Shown: positions 1 to 6,677 of the stretch, in pieces
Layout: each line of letters begins with the position of its first letter
Numbering within the stretch: the first letter of the stretch is position 1
Source of the DNA: Spirochaeta sp.
GTDB lineage: Bacteria; Spirochaetota; Spirochaetia; DSM-27196; SLAA01
Assembly (NCBI GenBank): GCA_020201015.1
Contig: JAIVHN010000075.1
Location: 1 to 6,677 of the forward strand
DNA length: 6,677 bases
Direction: 5' to 3'
The notes under the pieces: model-generated
Databases searched by the model: none
Seen by the model: only the letters and a program-made list of their open reading frames with translations
What the model was told of the DNA's origin: nothing
Program-made: the position numbers and the translations under genes

Positions 1-140
1 CTATCACCGTGTTTGGTGCATCCTCACCGGTTGTATTGGCTACAATTGTCGGCGTCCTTGTTGAAGTGCCGGTGATGCTGGCGCTTGTACGTTTCGCTAA
101 CCACACCCGCCATTGGTTTCCCGCGGCGAGCACGAATTAA
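1..140 (+). CDS. acr3: ACR3-family arsenite efflux permease, C-terminal end only (5' truncated by window)
   Basis: The frame starting at base 3 is open and encodes the last 45 residues of a membrane protein, ending with TAA at 138-140. It reads as a final hydrophobic helix with the segment [18 protein letters not shown] followed by a short tail containing NHTRHWFP. The [11 protein letters not shown] stretch followed by an N-x-TR-x-W tail is what I know from the last helix of ACR3 arsenite/H+ antiporters, which pump As(III) out of the cytoplasm. ACR3 belongs to the bile acid/sodium symporter superfamily, so a relative of that group is the alternative. The conserved Cys of ACR3 and all other helices lie outside the window. 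The stress protein gene follows after 14 bases, which suggests one transcript. Confidence 0.72.
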   Translation, partial: ITVFGASSPVVLATIVGVLVEVPVMLALVRFANHTRHWFPAASTN

Positions 141-154
141 GAGGAGAACGAACA

Positions 155-1033
155 ATGTTTAAGAAATTTATTGTTGCTACAGACTTATCCCCAGCATCGG
201 AGGCTGTGGTGAGCTGCCTTAGTGGAATAAAGGCACTGGGCGGAGAGCACTGTGTACTATTCAACTGCATACGGCTTTCTGAGGCCGCTTCTACGGCGTA
301 TTCTTACCATTACGAACAACGTGAAGAATCGCTTGCCAGACAGAAAACGCTTTTGGAAGGTCAAGGCTTCCAAGTGGAAGTGATAACGACAGTTGGAACA
401 GCCAAACGGGAAATTAAACGGTTTGCCGTTGAAGAGGACTGTGACCTTATCGTACTCGGTGCCCAAGGCAACTCGCTTGCAGAAGAGAAACTGCTCGGTG
501 GCGTAGCTTATGGGGTCATTAATAAATCCCGCAAGCCCGTGCTGGTGATTCCAGTCGAGAAGAACTCCGATAAGGATGATCTCGAGCCTATCGACTGCTT
601 TGCCTTTGGCGACCATGTTTTGTTTGCAACCGACTTTTCGGAGATGTCCGACCTCGCTTTTTATGAGCTTGAGCAACTTGTAGCTGATGGGGTAAAGAAG
701 GTGACACTTGTTCATGTCCAAGACGAGACTAAACTGGACCAACATCTTTTGTCCCGGCTGGAAGAGTTCAACGAGCATGACCGGCATCGATTAGCGGAAT
801 TGAAAGACGCCCTGCAGAAAAAAGGCAATTGCGAAATTGATATCGAAGTCTGTTACGGTATTCCGTATAAGGAAATTACGCGGTTAGCAAGCGAACGAGA
901 CGTGCAGATGATCGTCATGGGAGCTCAAGGTCGTAGTTTTATTGGCGATATTTTTCTTGGCAGTGTCAGCCACAGGGTTATTGTCTATGCGCGCGTACCC
1001 GTTTTGTTGATCCCGTCCTCAGCGCAGGGATAA
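155..1033 (+). CDS. Universal stress protein with two UspA domains
   Basis: This 292-residue cytoplasmic protein is a tandem of two UspA domains, at about residues 1-134 and 152-287. Each begins with a beta strand ending in ATD (8-10 and 158-160). Each ends with the nucleotide-binding loop: GAQG at 102-105 with Gly115-Gly116, and GAQG at 256-259 with Gly269-Ser270. The second loop fits the known G-2x-G-9x-G-(S/T) ATP motif fully. The first has Gly where Ser/Thr is usual, so it may bind nucleotide less well or not at all. Family members are induced by starvation, oxidants or metals, and many bind ATP, but no enzymatic reaction can be assigned. The ATG at 155 is chosen because GAGGAG at 141-146 lies 8 bases upstream and the UspA fold starts right there; an upstream GTG at 113 would overlap the permease gene. 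The 14-base gap after acr3 suggests co-transcription and a link to arsenic or thiol stress (inference). Confidence 0.93.
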   Translation: MFKKFIVATDLSPASEAVVSCLSGIKALGGEHCVLFNCIRLSEAASTAYSYHYEQREESLARQKTLLEGQGFQVEVITTVGTAKREIKRFAVEEDCDLIVLGAQGNSLAEEKLLGGVAYGVINKSRKPVLVIPVEKNSDKDDLEPIDCFAFGDHVLFATDFSEMSDLAFYELEQLVADGVKKVTLVHVQDETKLDQHLLSRLEEFNEHDRHRLAELKDALQKKGNCEIDIEVCYGIPYKEITRLASERDVQMIVMGAQGRSFIGDIFLGSVSHRVIVYARVPVLLIPSSAQG

Positions 1034-1059
1034 CTTCACGGGGAGCCCAAGCTGCCTGA

Positions 1060-1077
1060 CTCTTCCCTCCTGAAGAG
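1060..1077 (+). other. Small inverted repeat (6-bp stem, 6-base loop) downstream of the stress protein gene
   Basis: CTCTTC at 1060-1065 and GAAGAG at 1072-1077 are perfect inverted repeats around the loop CCTCCT. There is no T-run after it, so it is a poor intrinsic terminator. The loop is complementary to the GGAGG ribosome binding site of glpK at 1135-1139, so a pairing that hides that site is possible but speculative. Confidence 0.25.
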
Positions 1078-1094
1078 AAAGGCGTTAGGATTAA

Positions 1095-2651
<1,557 letters not shown>

Positions 2652-2722
2652 CATCCCTTGTGTAGGCGTGGTGGACAAGCTAACATGTAGCGTAGATAGT
2701 GGACTGCGGAGCCTCATAATTC

Positions 2723-4156
2723 ATGTCACTGAAGCGATCAGACGGAAAATCTAAAAAGTCCGGCAATCTCCGAAAGGCGCGCAAAGCCCATAAGCTCGGT
2801 AAAGCCGCTCCCAAAGGTACCGTCGTTGTAATGTACGGCAGAAGCCTTATGTCGCTTGTAATTGCCCATTCTCTGGGGAAACGCGGGTACGAAGTGATTG
2901 GGTGTGATGATGTCGACCTTACCGTCTTAAGTTTCTCACGCTATGTAAAGAAGAACTTCGTCCACGCGCCACTTGACGGTGACCGTGAAGTCTTTCTTGC
3001 CGATCTTGAGGCAAAACTCAAACGGCGCAAACCGAGCGACGGTAGCCCCTACATTCTCATGCCGGTATTTCGCGAAACCGAGATCATTGCGCAGCATTGC
3101 GATCGCTTTGAGCGTTTCATGCAGGTTGCGGTGCCGGACTACAGTGCCATTAGCCGTGTCCATCCTAAGGACAAACTTGCTCTCACTGCCGAATCTCTTG
3201 GGGTGAGAATTCCGCTTACGCGGCAGGTTCCTGGCCTGAGGCGGATTGAAGAGCAACCCTTAGATGAAGAGCAACCCGTAGATATTGAGGAGTTGATCTC
3301 AGGGATGGCGTTCCCGTTGCTAGTCAAGCCTGCCGACGAGGTTGGTGGGCGCGGTATTGAGAAAGTCATGAATAGGACCCAGTTGTCGCAGGCACTCGTG
3401 TACGCACGCAGATATTTTCCTGGAGACCTGTTGCTACAAGAGTTCGTACCGGGTGATGACTACTGTCTGGCTGTGCTCTTCAGCAAAGGTGAAATTCGTG
3501 CCGCGATGGCTTATAAAAACGTACATCGGTTTCCTTATGAGTCCGGTGCCGGTAGCCTGCGAGAGACCGTAGATGAAACGGCATTTATTCCGGCTGCCAA
3601 ACGGCTGCTGGGACCCCTGCACTGGAATGGTGTTGCAGAGTTGGACTTTCGGTGGAACGGGCGGGAGGACTCGGAACCGCATCTTATTGAAGTAAACCCG
3701 CGATTCTGGGCAGGGCTTTTTCAGTCGGTGGAGTCAGGCGTAGATTTTCCGTTGTTGCTGCTTAAGCTGACCCTAAGCGGTGATGTTGAGCCGCAGGGGC
3801 GAACAGGTTTAGGGATACGGACAAAGATTCCGGGATTATGGCTTCTCAGCGCTGTGCAGGATGTTGCGGCCTCCGACGAGGGCTTTTCGCAGTTAAGCGA
3901 TGTCTGGGGTGACGCGCAGTCCAGCATTCAGAGTCGTGAGCTCAAAGAGGCCTTTTCGGTGCTGAGTGGCTCGGTCGAGTCCGGCATAGGCCTGAAGACC
4001 CTTATTTCGCGGTTGCGAATGATAGTCCGTGAGGGGCGCGCTGCAAAGAATGATGTATTCTATCGGGATGATCCCTTCATCGTGCTCGGCATCATGTTTA
4101 TTCTGGGCTCGTTGATCCGACACCGGAGTTTGCCACCAGAGATTCGTTCGCGATAG
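2723..4156 (+). CDS. ATP-grasp ligase of unknown substrate
   Basis: This 477-residue protein has an ATP-grasp fold of the carbamoyl-phosphate synthase-like kind. These enzymes activate a carboxylate as an acyl-phosphate and join it to an amine or similar nucleophile. Order of parts: a highly basic tail (1-31, 12 Lys/Arg and one Asp); a Rossmann-like pre-ATP-grasp domain from the strand TVVVMYG (33-39), with a DKLAL motif at 150-154; the ATP-grasp core with VKPADEVGGRGI (201-212, Lys202 and the glycine loop), QEFVPGDDY (239-247), AELDF (305-309) and the metal-binding IEVNPRFW (322-329, with Glu323, Asn325, Arg327). After residue 340 comes a less familiar region ending with a hydrophobic stretch (about 451-465) that may touch or enter the membrane. 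An insert at 176-187 carries a doubled EEQP. The ATG follows a weak GGAG (2708-2711) by 11 bases; Met37 would cut off the first strand. The hydrolase gene begins 23 bases after the stop. The substrate cannot be named. Confidence 0.87.
   Translation: MSLKRSDGKSKKSGNLRKARKAHKLGKAAPKGTVVVMYGRSLMSLVIAHSLGKRGYEVIGCDDVDLTVLSFSRYVKKNFVHAPLDGDREVFLADLEAKLKRRKPSDGSPYILMPVFRETEIIAQHCDRFERFMQVAVPDYSAISRVHPKDKLALTAESLGVRIPLTRQVPGLRRIEEQPLDEEQPVDIEELISGMAFPLLVKPADEVGGRGIEKVMNRTQLSQALVYARRYFPGDLLLQEFVPGDDYCLAVLFSKGEIRAAMAYKNVHRFPYESGAGSLRETVDETAFIPAAKRLLGPLHWNGVAELDFRWNGREDSEPHLIEVNPRFWAGLFQSVESGVDFPLLLLKLTLSGDVEPQGRTGLGIRTKIPGLWLLSAVQDVAASDEGFSQLSDVWGDAQSSIQSRELKEAFSVLSGSVESGIGLKTLISRLRMIVREGRAAKNDVFYRDDPFIVLGIMFILGSLIRHRSLPPEIRSR
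3248..3283 (+). repeat. Two tandem copies of an 18-base in-frame repeat inside the ATP-grasp gene
   Basis: Copies at 3248-3265 and 3266-3283 begin with GAAGAGCAACCC and end with TAGAT. They differ only at their 13th base (T versus G). They encode EEQPLD and EEQPVD, residues 176-187 of the ligase, in an acidic loop between the pre-ATP-grasp and ATP-grasp regions. This looks like a recent small duplication that keeps the frame. Confidence 0.9.
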
Positions 4157-4179
4157 ACCAAGGCGAGGTGTTGAGGCTT

Positions 4180-4905
4180 ATGTTAGGTTCAAAACGAACT
4201 CGACTTTGTGCCGGGTATCGTGCTGTTATCGGGATAACTTCTCGCACGGGATTCCTTGACCCCGGCTATCTACCCTTGGCACTTGCTGTGCGCATTGCGG
4301 GTGGCCGTCCACAGCGTCTAAGGGCTGGTGCTGCGGAGGCACCGGCATTCCACGGCTTAATTCTGGGTGGTGGGACCGATATCTTTCCGGGACTATTCCG
4401 GCATAGAGCTCGTAAAAACTACCGTTATGATCATCACCGTGATGCAATGGAGATTGCTTTGCTACGGCATGCTGAAGACGAACACCTTCCTGTGCTTGCA
4501 ATTTGCCGCGGTGCGCAACTGCTTAACGTGGCACATGGCGGCAGCTTGCATATATCAATTGAGAAGGCCTTCGCTGGCGTACGCTATCCTCGCGGACGCT
4601 TCCGGCGGGCCCTGCTGAGGCGTCTCGTGCGCATTCGTCCGGAATCACGGTTAGGACGCATTGTGGCAAAGCCACGCGGATTTGTGAACTCGCTACACCG
4701 ACAGGCAATTGATAAGGTTGGCGCCGGACTGCGGGTAACTGCCCGGGAGCTTAACGGGGTGATACAGGCCGTTGAGCATCAGGATTACGATTTTCGAATT
4801 GGAGTGCAGTTTCATCCGGAGTTAATGTTGTACCGTAAGGCGTTTCGGCGACTCTTTGCAAGCTTGGTGCAAGCGGCAGACAAGCGACGGTGCGGCCTGG
4901 TATAG
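4180..4905 (+). CDS. Peptidase C26 / class I glutamine amidotransferase-like hydrolase (PuuD-like)
   Basis: This 241-residue cytoplasmic protein resembles gamma-glutamyl-gamma-aminobutyrate hydrolase PuuD and other C26 enzymes, which hydrolyse gamma-glutamyl amide bonds with a Cys-His-Glu triad. The pieces are in family order: VIGIT at 16-20; LILGGGTD at 60-67; HRDxxE at 86-91; the nucleophile elbow AICRG with Cys109; GGSLH at 120-124; VNSLH at 169-173; GVQFHPE at 208-214 with His212 and Glu214. All triad residues are present, so it is probably active. It is slightly shorter than PuuD (about 254). A segment at 134-160 is unusually arginine-rich (11 Arg in 27 residues). The ATG at 4180 is preferred over in-frame GTG 4168 and TTG 4171 because GAGG at 4165-4168 is 11 bases upstream and would overlap or crowd those codons. 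Its place 23 bases after an ATP-grasp ligase suggests it trims or recycles the product of that ligase; the real substrate is unknown. Confidence 0.9.
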   Translation: MLGSKRTRLCAGYRAVIGITSRTGFLDPGYLPLALAVRIAGGRPQRLRAGAAEAPAFHGLILGGGTDIFPGLFRHRARKNYRYDHHRDAMEIALLRHAEDEHLPVLAICRGAQLLNVAHGGSLHISIEKAFAGVRYPRGRFRRALLRRLVRIRPESRLGRIVAKPRGFVNSLHRQAIDKVGAGLRVTARELNGVIQAVEHQDYDFRIGVQFHPELMLYRKAFRRLFASLVQAADKRRCGLV

Positions 4906-4908
4906 TGC

Positions 4909-4922
4909 GGAGCGGAGGCTCC
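4909..4922 (+). promoter_or_regulatory. Hairpin with the ribosome binding site in its loop, abutting the DUF2721 start codon
   Basis: GGAGC (4909-4913), loop GGAG (4914-4917) and GCTCC (4918-4922) form a perfect 5-bp stem directly before the ATG at 4923. The area holds two overlapping Shine-Dalgarno candidates: GGAG at 4909-4912 (10 bases from ATG, inside the stem) and GGAGG at 4914-4918 (4 bases from ATG, mostly in the loop). Folding would make the better spaced site unavailable, so translation may depend on ribosomes arriving from the hydrolase gene, whose stop is at 4903-4905. Confidence 0.4.
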
Positions 4923-5261
4923 ATGGAACTACAACTATCAACTCCGGCTCTGCTTTTCCCAGCGATATCGCTGTTGTTTCTAAGCTATACCAACCGTTTC
5001 ATTTCCTACGCATCTTTGGTTCGTGGCCTCCATGAGGGGTGGCAGAACCAAAAGAGCCCTGCGATACAGGTACAAATTGGCAACCTTCGTCACCGACTCC
5101 AACTCATTCGTCATATGCAGGTTGCAGGCGCTGCTTCTCTGCTTTTTTGCGTGGGATCCATGATGGCGTTGTTTTTTGGTGCCCTGCTGATTGGAGATGT
5201 GCTCTTCGGTGTGAGCCTCGTCCTTATGCCCTGCTCATCCGCGAGTTGCAGATCTCGCTGA
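4923..5261 (+). CDS. DUF2721 family membrane protein, C-terminus lost through a frameshift
   Basis: As read, this frame gives 112 residues. The first 101 fit the DUF2721 family, small membrane proteins of unknown function. The start LSTPALLFPAISLLFLSYTN is typical, followed by a cytoplasmic segment with NLRHRLQLIRHM (54-65) and two further hydrophobic helices (about 66-88 and 89-108 of the restored protein). After Leu101 (codon 5223-5225) the frame runs into residues unlike the family and stops at 5259-5261. The expected family end, RELQISLNAI...LKDMEE, is present in the -1 frame from 5225 to 5299. Restoring one base near 5225 gives a 125-residue product, about normal length. Either the gene is broken, or this is a sequencing/assembly error; no canonical slippery heptamer is visible. 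It starts 17 bases after the hydrolase stop and is probably in the same operon. An upstream GTG at 4890 would overlap the hydrolase gene and lacks family similarity. Confidence 0.8.
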   Translation: MELQLSTPALLFPAISLLFLSYTNRFISYASLVRGLHEGWQNQKSPAIQVQIGNLRHRLQLIRHMQVAGAASLLFCVGSMMALFFGALLIGDVLFGVSLVLMPCSSASCRSR

Positions 5262-5299
5262 ACGCAATTGACGTGCAGTTAAAAGATATGGAGGAGTAA
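5225..5299 (+). pseudogene. Out-of-frame C-terminal remnant of the DUF2721 gene
   Basis: Reading from TAT at 5225-5227 gives YALLIRELQISLNAI and then VQLKDMEE, ending with TAA at 5297-5299. This is the family-typical end of DUF2721 proteins: the rest of the third helix and a short amphipathic tail. It continues the frame of the preceding gene if one base, for example a T giving CTTTAT at 5223-5227, is added back. Confidence 0.75.
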
Positions 5300-5312
5300 G
5301 GCATCGGGCAAC

Positions 5313-5338
5313 TGCACGCGCGCGCGGCGTTTTGTTTT
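5313..5338 (+). terminator. Likely intrinsic terminator ending the rightward operon
   Basis: TGC-A-CGC (5313-5319) can pair with GCGGCG (5324-5329) around the loop GCGC. This gives six pairs including one G-U, with one bulged A. TTTTGTTTT follows at 5330-5338. It lies 13 bases after the end of the DUF2721 remnant, in the 60 bases between convergent genes. In the other direction no T-run follows the hairpin, so it would not serve the leftward gene well. Confidence 0.5.
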
Positions 5339-5359
5339 AAACGGCGGGGTATATCTCTA

Positions 5360-6677
5360 TCAGAAGAAAATTGTGAGCATCAGCAGACTTCCCATGAGTA
5401 TAGCCGCATAGATGTAAACATCTGCGTTCGTTGCCTTGGACTCGTAGTTAGCTGTAACGTGGCGTGAGAATCGAAGTACCGCAGACTGCATGGGCTTGTA
5501 CATTACGTACTCCACGCTAAGCCACTTTGGCAGATGTAGATGAAAAAGATGAAACTTCTTTCCCACAAAAAATATAGCAAATCCAAGAGCGTATACTTGT
5601 ACCGTGCCCATGAGATCGTGGGAGTTGAAGAAGTTCATATTTACGATGTAGCTATCAATAAACTTCGGGTCGTACGTGAAGCCACGCACGGCCGGAATAA
5701 TAAACATGTTCATCAGGTAGTTTGGAAATATTCCGATCGCGATAATGAGTACGGCAAGGCCACTCATAGCCATTTGCATCATTTTATTGCCGGTATTGGG
5801 TACTGAGGCAATCTTCTCCGGACAAGGGCCGAGAAATGTGTACGAGATAAGTTTAATAAAAGAACAGACCGTTCCGGCGCTCACAATAGTGAATATGACC
5901 TCGGCGTACCGAAACGAGGAATGCCCGTACTTGTAGGCTTCGTCAATAGCATGGTGGAGGATGGACTTGCTGGCAAACCCGTTAAAAAGCGGCATGCCGG
6001 TAATTCCGAGCACCGCGATGACGCATACCACAAAGGTGATAGGAAGTTTCTTCCAGAGCCCGCCAAGGTTGTACATGTTGATGTCGTGATACCGCAAGTA
6101 CACTACGCCAGCTACCATAAACAGAAGTCCCTTAAAAAGGGCGTGGTTAATGGTATGATATACGGCGCCTGAGAAGCCCATTGCGCCGTAGTATCCGAGG
6201 TAGGCGGCGACTCCCGCACCCATGATGATATAGCCCATCTGGCTGATGCTGTGATAGGCGAGCATTTTCTTCATGTTACTCTGTTGTAGCGCCATGAACA
6301 CGCCTACCGCCATGGTAAGGATGCCAATCCAAATCACGACTGCGCCGCTAATATGAGACAGGTTCCAAAGTGGGTTGTCGCGACTCATGAGTGGCCCTGC
6401 AACAGGCATGAAAAAGCTGGTGTTGACGCGCAAAATCCCGTAGGTTCCGATCTTGACCAACACACCTGAAAGCAGGGCGCTTGCCGGGGTCGGCGCGACA
6501 GGATGTGCTTTAGGTAGCCAAATATGCACCGGCAACATCCCAGCCTTTACTCCAAAGCCGAGCATGAGAAGCCCGGCCACCGCGTACTGTATCCAGCCGG
6601 TTTCGGCAAGCTCGGCAGCCAGATAGGTGAACTCAAGCGTACGAGTGCTGAAGAGAATCAAAATGACGGCCACCAGG
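5360..6677 (-). CDS. Proton-translocating antiporter-like membrane subunit (NuoL/M/N, MrpD, HyfB family), N-terminus outside window
   Basis: The leftward frame is open to the window edge, and its last 437 residues are visible from a GTG at 6673-6671. That codon is probably internal, since family members have several helices before this point. The protein is an integral membrane subunit that moves protons or sodium in complex I, membrane-bound group 4 hydrogenases or Mrp antiporters. Signs in the visible part: GVKAGMLPVHIWLPKAHP (41-58), where Lys43 matches the pumping Lys of NuoL helix 7 by motif; PTPASALLSG (61-70); MLAYHSISQMGY (137-148); HTINHALFKG (173-182) with His173, His177 and Lys181; and NGFASKS (231-237), whose Lys236 matches the late channel Lys. 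About ten helices are visible, the last at 418-436. The HPVAP-type motif and extended C-terminus recall HyfB/HycC-like and MrpD-like subunits more than NuoM, but the parent complex cannot be fixed without the right-hand neighbours. The stop is TGA at 5362-5360. Confidence 0.9.
   Translation of the reverse strand, partial: LVAVILILFSTRTLEFTYLAAELAETGWIQYAVAGLLMLGFGVKAGMLPVHIWLPKAHPVAPTPASALLSGVLVKIGTYGILRVNTSFFMPVAGPLMSRDNPLWNLSHISGAVVIWIGILTMAVGVFMALQQSNMKKMLAYHSISQMGYIIMGAGVAAYLGYYGAMGFSGAVYHTINHALFKGLLFMVAGVVYLRYHDINMYNLGGLWKKLPITFVVCVIAVLGITGMPLFNGFASKSILHHAIDEAYKYGHSSFRYAEVIFTIVSAGTVCSFIKLISYTFLGPCPEKIASVPNTGNKMMQMAMSGLAVLIIAIGIFPNYLMNMFIIPAVRGFTYDPKFIDSYIVNMNFFNSHDLMGTVQVYALGFAIFFVGKKFHLFHLHLPKWLSVEYVMYKPMQSAVLRFSRHVTANYESKATNADVYIYAAILMGSLLMLTIFF

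Noticed and set aside
257..787. Long leftward open frame opposite the stress protein gene.
   Set aside because: It mirrors a clear UspA gene, has no family-like motifs and no fitting ribosome binding site.
2657..2691. Short inverted repeats CTTGT/ACAAG and GCTA/TAGC after glpK, considered as a terminator.
   Set aside because: Stems are only 5 and 4 bp and no T-run follows, so they do not support a terminator.
2705..2712. Shared octamer TGCGGAGC before the ATP-grasp gene (2705-2712) and before the DUF2721 gene (4906-4913).
   Set aside because: Both are ribosome binding site regions where GGAG is expected, and two copies of an octamer are not enough for a regulatory motif.
2652..2722. Possible sigma-70 promoters before the ATP-grasp gene: TTGTGT (2658) with TAACAT (2681), and TGGACA (2672) with GATAGT (2695).
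   Set aside because: Each matches the consensus only in part. The better one would start transcription almost on the ribosome binding site. In a 71-base gap such matches are expected by chance.
5223..5230. Programmed -1 frameshifting as the explanation for the split DUF2721 gene.
   Set aside because: The bases around the shift do not form an X-XXY-YYZ slippery site, and no strong hairpin follows at the right distance. A mutation or sequence error is simpler.
5540..5806. Rightward open frame opposite the antiporter subunit.
   Set aside because: The leftward frame carries all conserved antiporter motifs, and the rightward product shows no domain.

Overview
The window looks like a piece of a bacterial chromosome of middling GC content. 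The gene set is an arsenite exporter end, a tandem universal stress protein, glycerol kinase, an ATP-grasp ligase, a class I amidotransferase-like hydrolase, a DUF2721 membrane protein and a complex I/group 4 hydrogenase-type antiporter subunit. This fits a Gram-negative anaerobe or facultative anaerobe, possibly of the Desulfobacterota (deltaproteobacterial) kind. The taxonomic guess is inference from gene content only. I see no RNA gene, insertion sequence, CRISPR array or phage gene, and no gene-free stretch over 300 bases.

Layout. Positions 1-5299 are read left to right. The C-terminal 45 residues of an ACR3-type arsenite permease (1-140) are followed after 14 bases by a two-domain universal stress protein (155-1033), probably in the same transcript. 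A 115-base gap holds a small hairpin, a weak sigma-54-like element and a strong ribosome binding site, then a full-length glycerol kinase (1149-2651). After 71 bases comes a tight group: an ATP-grasp ligase (2723-4156), a peptidase C26/PuuD-like hydrolase (4180-4905, gap 23 bases) and a DUF2721 membrane protein (from 4923, gap 17 bases). The last reading frame is broken by an apparent one-base loss near 5225. A likely intrinsic terminator sits at 5313-5338.

From 5360 to the right edge the strand reverses. The rest is the C-terminal part of a proton-translocating antiporter-like membrane subunit (NuoL/M/N, MrpD, HyfB family) whose start lies outside the window. It is convergent with the first block.

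How the genes may work together. ACR3 plus the stress protein look like a stress/arsenic unit. GlpK stands without glpF, glpD or a glp regulator in view and lacks the residues used for regulation in the best-studied homologues. The most interesting part is the ATP-grasp ligase next to a glutamyl-amide-type hydrolase. One enzyme class makes carboxylate-amine bonds and the other commonly breaks gamma-glutamyl amides, so together they may form a make/trim module for an unknown amino-acid conjugate, with a membrane protein as third member. The substrate cannot be read from the sequence.
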